This document shows, piece by piece, positions 1 to 7,418 of a DNA stretch of 11,865 nucleotides. The stretch spans positions 1-11,865 of the forward strand of contig VSOO01000029.1 of NCBI GenBank assembly GCA_009774895.1, read 5' to 3'. Source of the DNA: Alistipes sp. GTDB taxonomy: Bacteria; Bacteroidota; Bacteroidia; Bacteroidales; Rikenellaceae. A program made the position numbers and the translations under genes. The notes beneath the pieces are model-generated. The model ran no database searches. It was not told the DNA's origin and saw nothing but the letters and a program-made list of their open reading frames with translations. The number at the start of each line of letters is the position of its first letter. The stretch's first letter is position 1.

Positions 1-125
1 CGTAGATGGTTCGCTTTCTCTGCATCATTCTTGTTTCGGTTACGATGGACGGCACCGCCGCCCCTTAGGAAACACGGGCAAAAAGCGAAATCCGCAGTGA
101 TGAATATGCAAATATACGAAAAGTT
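1..125. other. Left edge, unresolved
   Basis: No gene can be assigned firmly here. On the minus strand an ATG at 28-26 opens a frame running off the window (MMQRKRTIY), which could be the start of a leftward gene served by the candidate promoter at 109-139. On the plus strand one frame stays open from the edge to a TGA at 98-100 and could be the tail of a gene, but its residues resemble no family I know. Base composition turns AT-rich from about 75 onward, as expected for a control region. Neither reading is preferred. Confidence 0.25.
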
Positions 126-139
126 ATGTCGAAAACAAG
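109..139 (-). promoter_or_regulatory. Candidate leftward Bacteroidota promoter
   Basis: Read on the minus strand, 116-109 is TATATTTG, an exact TAnnTTTG -7 element. Nineteen bases upstream, 139-136 is CTTG, three of four matches to the TTTG -33 element. Transcription would start near 102 and run off the left edge, divergent from the nucleotidyltransferase-HEPN gene. The match is by motif and spacing only. Confidence 0.4.
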
Positions 140-160
140 TAAAAATCCCGAAAAACTTGT

Positions 161-168
161 TAATTTTG
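161..168 (+). promoter_or_regulatory. -7 promoter element, nucleotidyltransferase-HEPN gene
   Basis: TAATTTTG is an exact TAnnTTTG element ending 5 bases before the ATG at 174. No good TTTG -33 element is seen at the usual distance. If it is used, transcription begins at or just before the ATG at 174, so the upstream in-frame ATG at 126 could not be the start. The element would then decide the start codon and give a nearly leaderless mRNA. Confidence 0.5.
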
Positions 169-173
169 TACGT

Positions 174-1064
174 ATGAAAAAATCGCTCAACTATTTACCC
201 GAACACAAACAACGCGACCTGCAACAACTCGTCGAACTTGTTCGCAATGAAGTGAAAGGCGTCGTAATGATCATACTCTACGGCAGTTATGCGCGTGGGA
301 CCTACGTCGATTACGACCAGAGGATCGAATACGGGGTAAAGACCTATTTCATGAGCGATTACGACCTGCTCATCGTTACCGAGAAACGCATGGGGAACAA
401 CGAACATACGGTTTATGCGAATATTCTCCGTCGATTCTACACCAACCGAGCCTGGGAAATAGCGACCCGTCCGCAGTTCATCAACGAAAGCATCGGCGAG
501 TTGAACAAAGCGCTCGACAAGAGCCGATACTTTTATACCGACATCAAGCGAGAGGGCGTAATGCTCTACGATAACGGACAATACAAGCTGGCACGCCGTC
601 GAAAACTCGATTTTGCGGAAATCGGGGAAATGGCGAAAGAATATTTCGAAGACAAGTTTCCCTTTGCCAATCGTTTCTTCGAAAACTCGAAACGCGACGC
701 TGAGGATGGCGAGTTGAGAATGTCCGTGTTCAACCTCCATCAGGCTGCCGAAAACTACCTGCGCACGATTCCGATGGTCTTCATGCTGTACGGCTTCAAG
801 GAGCATGACCTGGCTTCGCTGATGAACCAGTGCAAGAAACATACGCTGGAGATCTATCGGCCGTTCCCGCAGGATACGGACGAGGAGCGCAGGCTGTTCA
901 AGTTATTGCAGGACGCTTACGTGCAGTCGCGTTACAATCGCAACTTCATGGTGACGAAAGAGGATATCAATGCACTGATCCCCAAGGTCGAGCAGCTGCG
1001 CGGCATTGTGGAACGGACTTGCCGCGAACGCATCGCCTACTACGAGAGTCAAATCAGGAAGTAA
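174..1064 (+). CDS. Nucleotidyltransferase-HEPN fusion protein
   Basis: Numbered from the ATG at 174 (296 aa), the N-terminal half is a minimal nucleotidyltransferase (MNT) domain. GS at residues 37-38 (GSYARG) is followed by the metal-binding pair D62xD64 in SDYDLLIV. The stretch between GS and DxD is about a dozen residues longer than in the shortest MNT proteins. From about residue 150 to the end lies an all-helical HEPN domain, with FNLHQAAENYL near 186-196, EHDL near 210-213 and QSRYNR near 251-256. The catalytic R-x4-6-H signature of HEPN RNases is not present after SRYNR, so RNase activity is doubtful. The family adds nucleotides to nucleic acid or protein, but the target here is unknown. 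An in-frame ATG at 126 would add 16 residues. I prefer 174 because the -7 element lies between the two, and the protein then begins MKKSLNYLPEHKQ, as I recall from related proteins. The gene is clearly less GC-rich than its neighbours, which may mark acquisition. Confidence 0.85.
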   Translation: MKKSLNYLPEHKQRDLQQLVELVRNEVKGVVMIILYGSYARGTYVDYDQRIEYGVKTYFMSDYDLLIVTEKRMGNNEHTVYANILRRFYTNRAWEIATRPQFINESIGELNKALDKSRYFYTDIKREGVMLYDNGQYKLARRRKLDFAEIGEMAKEYFEDKFPFANRFFENSKRDAEDGELRMSVFNLHQAAENYLRTIPMVFMLYGFKEHDLASLMNQCKKHTLEIYRPFPQDTDEERRLFKLLQDAYVQSRYNRNFMVTKEDINALIPKVEQLRGIVERTCRERIAYYESQIRK

Positions 1065-1268
1065 GGTAAAAGAGCTTCTTTTCGGGAGACCCCGGAGCCG
1101 GAAGCGAAAGCGAATCGGTATGCGATGAGGTGCCGCCGTGCCGTCCGGATGCTCCGAGGGCGGGGCGCGGCGGCGCAGGCGGCTCGTTTTGCGTCGTGCG
1201 CGGAGGTGTGCGGGGCCCGCGGGGCAAATTTTTTGCAGGACGATGTGCGGTATTCCTGAAAAATAACG

Positions 1269-1276
1269 TAACTTTG
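1269..1276 (+). promoter_or_regulatory. -7 promoter element, six-gene operon
   Basis: TAACTTTG is an exact TAnnTTTG match, 14 bases before the MFS start codon. Twenty-one bases upstream is TGTG (1244-1247), a weak -33 element. Transcription would start near 1283 with a very short leader. It is the only good match found between the nucleotidyltransferase-HEPN gene and the end of the thiamine diphosphokinase gene, so it probably drives all six genes. The remainder of the 226-base gap 1065-1290 is GC-rich and holds no convincing terminator; the one small stem, AAAGA/TCTTT near 1069, is weak. Confidence 0.6.
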
Positions 1277-1290
1277 ACCAATTGTAAAGC

Positions 1291-2472
1291 ATGACGATGG
1301 CCGACAACGAGATGAACAAGCGCCTGCTTCCGCCCGTACTCGCGGGCTTTTTCGTCATGGGATTCTGCGACATCGTAGCGCCGGTCTCGGGGCGCATCGC
1401 CGCCGGACTCCCCGCCTCGATGCAGGGGGCGGCGAGCTTCCTCCCCACGATGGTTTTCCTGTGGTTTCTGGTGCTCTCCGCGCCGCTGGCCGGAGTGATG
1501 AACCGCATCGGCCGCCGCGCGATGGCGCTCGCTGGCTATGCGTTCACCGCCGCGGGCCTCCTGGTGCCCTATGCCGCGGGCGAGGGCGCCTCCCTGGGTT
1601 GGTACTTCGCCGGCTTCGGCCTGCTCGGTGTGGGCAATACGGCCATACAGGTCTCGATGAATCCGCTCCTGGCCGCCATCGTGCCCGCACAGCGGATGAC
1701 GAGCCTCCTGACCGTGGGGCAGATCTTCCGCAATACGTCGCTGCTGCTGCTGGCGCCCGTGATGACGGTGCTGGCCGCCGCGACCGGATCGTGGCGCCTG
1801 CTGCTTCCGATCTATGCCGCCGTGACGGCCGTGTGCGGCGTGTGGCTGGCCCGCACCCGGGTGCCGGAACCCGCGCGGCGCGAAGCCGCGGCCGGCATGG
1901 CCGACTGCTTCCGCCTGCTGCGCGAGCCTGCGGTGGCCGTCGCGGCTTTCGGCATCGGGGCGTTCATCGCGGCCGACGTGGGCATCGGCTTCCTCTCGTC
2001 GCGTCTGCTGGCCCGTCCCGACTCGATCCTGACCACTACGGGCTTCTATGCATGCCGAATCGTCGGTACGCTGGTCGGGGCGTGGGTGCTGCTGCGCTTT
2101 TCCGACATCCGCTACCTGCGGTGGAACATGTGCGCGGCTGCGGCGCTGGTCGCCCTGCTTCTTTTCGTGCGGGGCGATGCGGCCGTCTACGTGCTGATCG
2201 GCCTGCTGGGCTTCACGCTCTCGTGCGTCTTCGCCACCTTCTACGCCGTGGCGACCCGCCATGCGCCGGGACGCTCCAACGAGGTGGCGGGGCTCTCGAT
2301 CATGATGATCGCCGCCGGCGCCCTCTCCGGCCCGGCGATCGGCCTCATCGCCCGCCTCGCCGGCGGCATGCGCTTCGGGCTCCTCTACGTGCTGGCCTGC
2401 ATGCTCTACCTGGTGTGGGCGTCGTTCCGACTCGAACCGAATAACATAATAAATAAAGAGAACCATGCGTAA
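1291..2472 (+). CDS. MFS permease, FHS (FucP-like) type
   Basis: A 393-aa integral membrane protein with about 12 hydrophobic segments, the usual size for the major facilitator superfamily. The loop after the second segment, GVMNRIGRR (residues 68-76), is the MFS motif A region. GNTAIQVSMNPLL (115-127) recalls the GNT-x-IQ-x-x-x-NPL signature of the fucose/glucose/galactose (FHS) symporters, suggesting proton-coupled uptake of a sugar or similar solute. The substrate cannot be read from the sequence. The ATG at 1291 follows the -7 element at proper distance; in-frame ATGs at 1297 and 1312 are also possible. Its last 8 bases overlap the start of the next gene. The end of the coding region turns AT-rich (EPNNIINKENHA), probably because it doubles as the ribosome-loading region for that gene. 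Presence in an operon with thiamine diphosphokinase does not show a role in thiamine transport. Confidence 0.85.
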   Translation: MTMADNEMNKRLLPPVLAGFFVMGFCDIVAPVSGRIAAGLPASMQGAASFLPTMVFLWFLVLSAPLAGVMNRIGRRAMALAGYAFTAAGLLVPYAAGEGASLGWYFAGFGLLGVGNTAIQVSMNPLLAAIVPAQRMTSLLTVGQIFRNTSLLLLAPVMTVLAAATGSWRLLLPIYAAVTAVCGVWLARTRVPEPARREAAAGMADCFRLLREPAVAVAAFGIGAFIAADVGIGFLSSRLLARPDSILTTTGFYACRIVGTLVGAWVLLRFSDIRYLRWNMCAAAALVALLLFVRGDAAVYVLIGLLGFTLSCVFATFYAVATRHAPGRSNEVAGLSIMMIAAGALSGPAIGLIARLAGGMRFGLLYVLACMLYLVWASFRLEPNNIINKENHA

Positions 2473-3049
2473 ATTCATTCTTACGGCGCTTCTGGCGCTG
2501 GCGACCACGGCCGGAGCTTCGGCCCAGAAGTTCCTCGAATACGGTGTCAAGGCGGGTATCGGCATCCCCGACTTCTCGACCAAGATGGAGGCTTCCGAAA
2601 TCAAGAGCAAGCTGGGATGGCATGCGGGCGTCGTGCTGCGCATCAACACGCCGATCGTGGGCATACAGCCCGAGCTGCTCTACGTGCGCCAGGCGCTCGA
2701 CCTGAAGCAGGGCGGCGACGTCGATCTGCGCGTGAAGTCCAATTCGCTCAGCATGCCGGTGCTCGCATCGTTCCGCGTGCTGCGCATCCTCCACCTCAAC
2801 GCAGGTCCCGTATTCTCGCTGGCGAACAGCTGCAAGTACAAGTTCGAGGGCGAGAAGTACGACTTCGGCCGCGTGCAGCCCACGGTGGGCTATGCCGTGG
2901 GTGCCGCCGTGAAGCTGAGCAACCTGCTGATCGACGCCCGCTTCAACGGACAGTTCAAGAAGATGGAGAGCGCCGTGACGCACCCCGGCGTGGAGAACGT
3001 GAACATCAGGACCTACTCGGTGGCCTTCAGCCTCGGCTACCTCTTTTAG
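2465..3049 (+). CDS. Small outer-membrane beta-barrel protein (porin-like)
   Basis: A 194-aa exported protein. Residues 1-20 form a signal peptide (basic MRK, hydrophobic core, AGASA before Q21), so cleavage is expected after A20. The mature part alternates polar and hydrophobic residues in short strands such as YGVKAGIGI, WHAGVVLRI, GIQPELLYV, LHLNAGPVF and YSVAFSLGYLF. It ends in a C-terminal phenylalanine preceded by aromatics, typical of proteins inserted by the Bam machinery. Length and layout fit the PorT-like / outer-membrane beta-barrel families common in Bacteroidota, probably with eight strands. Substrate or partner is unknown. Translation is probably coupled to the upstream permease, whose stop lies inside this gene, and the next gene begins 3 bases after its stop. 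Confidence 0.85.
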   Translation: MRKFILTALLALATTAGASAQKFLEYGVKAGIGIPDFSTKMEASEIKSKLGWHAGVVLRINTPIVGIQPELLYVRQALDLKQGGDVDLRVKSNSLSMPVLASFRVLRILHLNAGPVFSLANSCKYKFEGEKYDFGRVQPTVGYAVGAAVKLSNLLIDARFNGQFKKMESAVTHPGVENVNIRTYSVAFSLGYLF

Positions 3050-3052
3050 CCT

Positions 3053-4066
3053 ATGACGGAGACGGTCGGTCGGGAGATCGAGCTCGACGGGGTCGATCCC
3101 CGCGAACTCTACGGAGCGCAGGACGTGTGGCTGGAGCAGATCCGCGAGCTGCACCCGGCGCTTAAGATCATCGCACGGGGCTCGACGCTCCGCGTGCTCG
3201 GTCCGCGCGAGCAGACCGAGCGCTTCGCCCGCCGCATGGAGGGGCTGGCGGCCTACTACCTCAAGTACGGCCACATATCCTCCGAGGTCGTGGCCCAGTC
3301 GTTCGCCGGCGAAGTCTCGGTGTGCGGCGAGCCGACCGAGGGCGACGTGCTGCTCATCGGCAACGGCGGCGCGGCGATCCGCGCCCGCACGGCCAACCAG
3401 CGGCGTCTGGTGCGGCTCTTCGACGCGAACGACCTGCTCTTCGCCGTGGGGCCCGCCGGCACGGGCAAGACCTACACGGCCATCGCCCTGGCGGTGCGCG
3501 CCCTGCGCGAGAAGCAGGTGCGGCGCATCATCCTCACGCGCCCGGCCGTCGAGGCGGGCGAGCGCCTGGGATTCCTGCCGGGCGACATGAAGGAGAAGCT
3601 CGACCCCTACCTCCAGCCGCTCTACGACGCGCTCAACGACATGATCCCGCCCGCGCGGCTCGCCAAATACATGGAGGAGGGCACGGTGCAGATCGCGCCC
3701 CTGGCCTACATGCGCGGCCGGACCCTCGACCATGCGTTCGTCATCCTCGACGAGGCGCAGAACACGACCCTGCCGCAGATCAAGATGTTCCTCACGCGCA
3801 TGGGACGCAACGCACGCTTCATCGTCACGGGCGACGTGACGCAGATCGACCTCCCGCACCGCGGGGACAGCGGCCTGATGCAGGCGATGCGCATCCTGCG
3901 CGGCGTGGAGGGCATCGGTATGGTGGAGTTCGACCGTAGCGACATCGTGCGCCATCCGCTGGTCAAGCAGATCGTCGAAGCGTTCGACCGCAGTGCCGGT
4001 CGGGAGCAGGCGCACGCCGAGGCCGCGGAGCGGAAAGCCGGAGATCCGGAGGCCGATGCCCGGTAA
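3053..4066 (+). CDS. phoH: PhoH-family ATPase
   Basis: A 337-aa cytoplasmic P-loop ATPase. An N-terminal small alpha/beta (KH-like) region covers about residues 1-90. The PhoH core follows: QRRLVRLF (116-123), Walker A GPAGTGKT (133-140), LTRPAVEAGERLGFLPG (161-177), Walker B VILDEAQN (230-237), and sensor-type TGDVTQIDLP (259-268). The end is a charged, Ala/Glu-rich tail (about 313-337) that looks disordered. Length matches PhoH/YbeZ proteins of other bacteria (about 320-350 aa). The family is linked to RNA metabolism; YbeZ works with the endonuclease YbeY in some bacteria, but no ybeY lies next to it here. The ATG is 3 bases after the preceding stop, so the gene is surely co-transcribed. 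Confidence 0.95.
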   Translation: MTETVGREIELDGVDPRELYGAQDVWLEQIRELHPALKIIARGSTLRVLGPREQTERFARRMEGLAAYYLKYGHISSEVVAQSFAGEVSVCGEPTEGDVLLIGNGGAAIRARTANQRRLVRLFDANDLLFAVGPAGTGKTYTAIALAVRALREKQVRRIILTRPAVEAGERLGFLPGDMKEKLDPYLQPLYDALNDMIPPARLAKYMEEGTVQIAPLAYMRGRTLDHAFVILDEAQNTTLPQIKMFLTRMGRNARFIVTGDVTQIDLPHRGDSGLMQAMRILRGVEGIGMVEFDRSDIVRHPLVKQIVEAFDRSAGREQAHAEAAERKAGDPEADAR

Positions 4067-4113
4067 AACCCGAACAACGAAAAGAGACTCAATACTTAAA
4101 ACAAACGATTGAA

Positions 4114-5577
4114 ATGGACAAGAATCTTACCGCGCTCAAACCCGCATTGGTTTGGAAGCATTTCGCCCGCATCGCGGACATCCCCCGTCCCTCGCACCAC
4201 GAGGAGAAGATCCGTCGCTACGTGCTCGACTGCGTTCGCGACATGGGTCTGGAGCACTGCGAGGACGAGGCGCACAACATCTACGTGCGCAAACCCGCCA
4301 CGAAAGGCATGGAGGACCGCAAGGGCGTGATTCTCCAGGCCCACCTCGACATGGTGCCGCAGAAGAACAACGACAAGGTGTTCGACTTCGAGAACGACCC
4401 CATCGAGGCCTACATCGACGGCGAGTGGGTGACGGCCAACGGCACGACGCTCGGCGCCGACAACGGCATCGGCGCCGCGGCCATCCTGGCCGTGCTGGAG
4501 GACGACACGCTGGTGCACGGCCCCCTGGAGGCTCTCTTCACCGCCACCGAGGAGACGGGCATGGACGGCGCCTTCGGCCTGAAGGCCGGCCTGCTCCGCG
4601 GCGACATCCTGCTGAACCTCGACTCGGAGACCGAGGGCGAGCTCTATGTGGGCTGCGCCGGCGGTCTGGATGCCAACATCGTGTTCGACTACGCCGAGAC
4701 CGCCGTGCCCGCGGGTGACCGTGCGGCGCTCCGCATCGAGATCAAGGGCCTCAAGGGCGGACACTCGGGCATCCAGATCGGCACGCAGCGCGGCAATGCC
4801 AACCGTCTGCTGTTCCGCTTCCTGCGCGAGGCGGGCAAGACGCGCGAGCTGCTCCTGGCCTCGGTGGACGGCGGCGGCCTGCGCAATGCCATCCCGCGCG
4901 AGGCGTCGGCCGTGGTGCTGGTGGACCGGGCGGAGGTCGCAGCCGTGGAGGCCGAGCTCGCAGCCTATGAGAAGACCCTCGCGGTCGAGTTCGCCGGCAT
5001 CGAGGATTCGATTTCGGCGGGGGCTGCGGCGTGCGACATGCCGGCCGGCATCATCGACCCGGAGGTTGCCGGCAAGCTGATCCGCGCCGTGATCGGCTGT
5101 CCCGACGGCGTGCAGCGCATGTCGGTGGCCATGCCCGGTCTGGTGCAGACCTCGACCAACCTCGCGCGCGTGGTGTCCGACGGCCGTACGATCCGTCTCC
5201 AGTGCCTCATGCGCAGCTCGGTCAATACCGAGAAAGCCGCGCTGGGCGAGGCCCTCTCCGCCGTGTTCGAGCTGGCCGGTGCGCGCGTCGAGCTGACGGG
5301 CAGCTACGACGGCTGGAATCCCGACATGAACTCGCCGATCCTGAAGGCCATGACCGAGTCGTATCGTGCGCTCTACGGCACGGCGCCCGCCGTGACGGCC
5401 ATCCACGCCGGTCTGGAGTGCGGCATCATCGGCAGCAAGTACCCGAAGCTGGACATGATTTCGTTCGGCCCCACGATCTGCTACCCCCACTCGCCCGACG
5501 AGAAGGTGGAGATCGCGTCGGTAGCCAAGTTCTACGATTTCCTGGTTCACACGCTCGGCAATTCGCCTGTAAAATAG
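4114..5577 (+). CDS. pepD: Aminoacyl-histidine dipeptidase, M20C family (PepD)
   Basis: A 487-aa cytoplasmic zinc peptidase, close to the length of E. coli PepD. It should hydrolyse dipeptides such as Xaa-His (carnosine-like). All expected dinuclear metal-site residues are visible: H77-x-D79 in QAHLDMV, bridging D116 in LGADNGIG, the general base and ligand E146-E147 in TEETGM, D170 in NLDSE, and H459 in PHSPDE. HAGLECG (431-437) and KGGHSGIQI (214-222) are further family motifs; the latter lies in the inserted lid/dimerisation domain (about 200-395). The ATG at 4114 is preceded by an A-rich leader (aaaacaaacgattgaa) and no Shine-Dalgarno sequence. The 47-base gap from phoH is the largest in the operon but holds no TAnnTTTG element or terminator, so read-through is expected. 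Confidence 0.96.
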   Translation: MDKNLTALKPALVWKHFARIADIPRPSHHEEKIRRYVLDCVRDMGLEHCEDEAHNIYVRKPATKGMEDRKGVILQAHLDMVPQKNNDKVFDFENDPIEAYIDGEWVTANGTTLGADNGIGAAAILAVLEDDTLVHGPLEALFTATEETGMDGAFGLKAGLLRGDILLNLDSETEGELYVGCAGGLDANIVFDYAETAVPAGDRAALRIEIKGLKGGHSGIQIGTQRGNANRLLFRFLREAGKTRELLLASVDGGGLRNAIPREASAVVLVDRAEVAAVEAELAAYEKTLAVEFAGIEDSISAGAAACDMPAGIIDPEVAGKLIRAVIGCPDGVQRMSVAMPGLVQTSTNLARVVSDGRTIRLQCLMRSSVNTEKAALGEALSAVFELAGARVELTGSYDGWNPDMNSPILKAMTESYRALYGTAPAVTAIHAGLECGIIGSKYPKLDMISFGPTICYPHSPDEKVEIASVAKFYDFLVHTLGNSPVK

Positions 5578-5583
5578 TTCGTT

Positions 5584-6594
5584 TTGGAGCACTCCGCATC
5601 CGATGCGAAATGGTTCGTGATCGTCAATCCCGTGGCCGGTTCCGGCCGCGGGCTCGACGATTTTCCGGCCATCTCGAAGCTGCTTCGCGACGAGCACATC
5701 CAGTGCGAACCGGTCTTCACCGAGCATAAGTTCCATGCTACGGAGCTGACGGTGTGGGCCGTGAAGGAGGGCTACCGCCGCATCATCGTCGTGGGCGGCG
5801 ACGGTACGCTGCACGAGACGGTCAATGGGCTGTTCATCCAGCAGGAGGTCGATCCGCGCGAGGTGCTGCTGGCGGTCATCGCCGTGGGCACGGGCAACGA
5901 CTGGGTGCGCACGTTCGGCATTCCGAGCCGCTACCGCGAGGCGGTGCGCGCCGTCCGCGAGTGCCGTTCGTTCCTCCAGGACGTGGGCGTGGTCTCCTAC
6001 GAGGAGGCGCACTACCGCCAGAGCCGCTACATGGCCAACGTGGCCGGTGCGGGCTTCGACGCGGCCGTGAACCGGCGCTTCACCCATCTGCGGCGCAAGG
6101 GGCGTCGCAGCGCCTGGATCTACACCTGGAGCATGGTGCGCACCTTCTTCCGCCACAAATCCACGGGCATGAAGGTGTGGGTGGACGGCCGTCTGGTCTA
6201 CAACGACCTGCTCTTCTCGCTGGCCGTCGGAATCTGCAAGTACAACGGCGGAGGCATGCAGCAGCTGCCCGATGCGGTTTCGGACGACGGCATGTTCGAC
6301 CTGTCGCTGATCCGGCCCGTGCACTTCTGGCACCTGCTGTTCCGCTTCCACTACCTTTTCAACGGCGGCATCTACCGCATACGGCACGTGCTCCACGAGC
6401 GCGGCAGCCGCATACGGATCGAATCGTCGCCCGAGGTGTCGGTGGAGGTGGACGGCGAACTGCTCGGCGAGTCGCCGCTCGAATTCTCGATACTCCACCG
6501 GGCCATCCGGATCGTGGTGTCGGAGGCTTTTCTGAGCGGCATGATGCAGGGCGGGGCGGACTGCTCCGAAAACGGAAACGAGGGATTCCGATGA
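5584..6594 (+). CDS. Diacylglycerol-kinase-family lipid kinase, TTG start
   Basis: A 336-aa protein of the DagK/YegS/sphingosine kinase fold, expected to phosphorylate a lipid hydroxyl at the inner membrane with ATP. It shows VIVNPVAGSGRG (residues 12-23), the nucleotide-binding GGDGTLHETVNG (71-82), GTGNDWVRTFG (102-112), NVAGAGFDAAV (152-162), SDDGMFDLSLI (233-243), and VEVDGELLG (287-295). The reading frame has an in-frame stop just upstream (the pepD TAG at 5575) and no ATG before the first conserved motif. TTG at 5584, 6 bases after the pepD stop, is therefore the likely start; GTG at 5617 would cut into the motif strand. The gene ends in ATGA, sharing four bases with thiamine diphosphokinase. 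The exact lipid (diacylglycerol, sphingoid base or other) cannot be told; sphingolipid-making Bacteroidota carry several such kinases. Confidence 0.9.
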   Translation: MEHSASDAKWFVIVNPVAGSGRGLDDFPAISKLLRDEHIQCEPVFTEHKFHATELTVWAVKEGYRRIIVVGGDGTLHETVNGLFIQQEVDPREVLLAVIAVGTGNDWVRTFGIPSRYREAVRAVRECRSFLQDVGVVSYEEAHYRQSRYMANVAGAGFDAAVNRRFTHLRRKGRRSAWIYTWSMVRTFFRHKSTGMKVWVDGRLVYNDLLFSLAVGICKYNGGGMQQLPDAVSDDGMFDLSLIRPVHFWHLLFRFHYLFNGGIYRIRHVLHERGSRIRIESSPEVSVEVDGELLGESPLEFSILHRAIRIVVSEAFLSGMMQGGADCSENGNEGFR

Positions 6595-7250
6595 TGTGTG
6601 AAAATCCGATGCTGGCCATGCCCTCGGAGCGGGACGTTCCCGAGGTCGTGGTGTTGGCCGACGGCGACTGGCCGTCGGGACGCGTCGCCGCGTCGTTGCT
6701 GCGGCAGGCGCGGTGCGTGGTCTGCTGCGACGGCGCGGCGCGCCGCTACCTGGCCGGGGGCGGCATGCCCTATGCCATCGTCGGCGACTGCGATTCGCTC
6801 GATCCCGCGATCGCCGCGCGGCATGCCGGGCTCGTGCACCGCATCGCGGAGCAGGATACGAACGACCAGACGAAAGCCGTGCGTTTCTGCCTGGAGCGCG
6901 GCATGCGCCGCATCGTCATCCTGGGTGCCACGGGGCGCCGCGAGGACCACACGCTGGGCAACGTCAGCCTCCTGGCCGACTATGCGGCGGAGGGTGCCGA
7001 GGTGCGCACGGTGACCGACCACGGAGTGTTCGATCCCCTGGCGGCCGGCACGACGCGGATTGCGAGCCGTGCGGGGCAGCAGGTGTCGCTCTTCGCGTTC
7101 GATCCTGCGACGCGGATCGGGGGCGAGGGCCTCAAGTACGCGCTGCCCGAGCGGCTGCGGCTCTGGTGGGTCGGCACGCTCAACGAGGCCGTGGGCGAGT
7201 CGTTCACGATCCGGGTGTCGCAGCCGGCGCTGCTGTTCCGGGTGTTCTGA
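6591..7250 (+). CDS. thiN: Thiamine diphosphokinase
   Basis: A 219-aa cytoplasmic enzyme transferring pyrophosphate from ATP to thiamine to make TPP. N-terminal catalytic domain motifs: CDGAA (residues 46-50), VGDCDSLD (64-71), the acidic DTNDQTKAV (89-97) and GATGRREDHTLGN (112-124). The C-terminal thiamine-binding beta domain (about 145-219) has QQVSLFAF, GEGLKYAL and WWVGTLNEAVGESFTI. Length is normal for bacterial TPK. The first of two adjacent ATGs (6591) overlaps the lipid kinase stop as ATGA, suggesting coupled translation; the second, at 6594, would work as well. It is last in the operon and is followed by the terminator at 7383. Unlike the TPP-regulated receptor-pnuT pair nearby, no riboswitch precedes this operon, so its expression probably does not respond directly to TPP. 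Confidence 0.95.
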   Translation: MMCENPMLAMPSERDVPEVVVLADGDWPSGRVAASLLRQARCVVCCDGAARRYLAGGGMPYAIVGDCDSLDPAIAARHAGLVHRIAEQDTNDQTKAVRFCLERGMRRIVILGATGRREDHTLGNVSLLADYAAEGAEVRTVTDHGVFDPLAAGTTRIASRAGQQVSLFAFDPATRIGGEGLKYALPERLRLWWVGTLNEAVGESFTIRVSQPALLFRVF

Positions 7251-7382
7251 TCCGGGAACGGCTCCGCACAACGGGGCTGCGCGGCCGAGCGGGTGCGTTT
7301 TCAACAGTCGTTCTTTCCGCTCCGGCATAGCCCGAACTGCGGTCGGCCTGATGAAAACATTCGTTTTCGCCTTACGATGCAG

Positions 7383-7418
7383 GCGGGACTGCTCCTCAGA
7401 GGGGCAGTCCCGCTTTTT
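7383..7418 (+). terminator. Intrinsic terminator of the six-gene operon
   Basis: A perfect 10-bp stem (GCGGGACTGC 7383-7392 with GCAGTCCCGC 7404-7413) and an 11-base loop is followed by TTTTT at 7414-7418. The T tract lies only on the plus strand, so it acts for the operon ending in thiN. The hairpin and T tract overlap the last codons of the convergent mmcQ/yjbR-like gene (stop at 7398-7396). The rest of the gap 7251-7382 shows only a small GAAAAC/GTTTTC stem near 7351-7366. Confidence 0.9.

Noticed and set aside
174..1064. Classic two-gene HEPN/MNT toxin-antitoxin module
   Set aside because: Both domains are in one reading frame, the RNase motif is not seen, and no partner gene is adjacent in the window.
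1232..1235. TTTG as the -33 element of the six-gene operon
   Set aside because: It is 33 bases from the -7 element, far beyond the usual 19-23.
1054..4015. Long minus-strand frames opposite the permease, barrel protein and PhoH genes
   Set aside because: Products are low-complexity Arg/His/Gly-rich and overlap well-supported genes with promoter and operon spacing.
4096..6498. Very long minus-strand open frame opposite pepD and the lipid kinase
   Set aside because: High-GC mirror frame. The plus strand has complete enzyme motifs with metal and nucleotide sites, while the antisense product is His/Val/Arg-rich with no domain logic.
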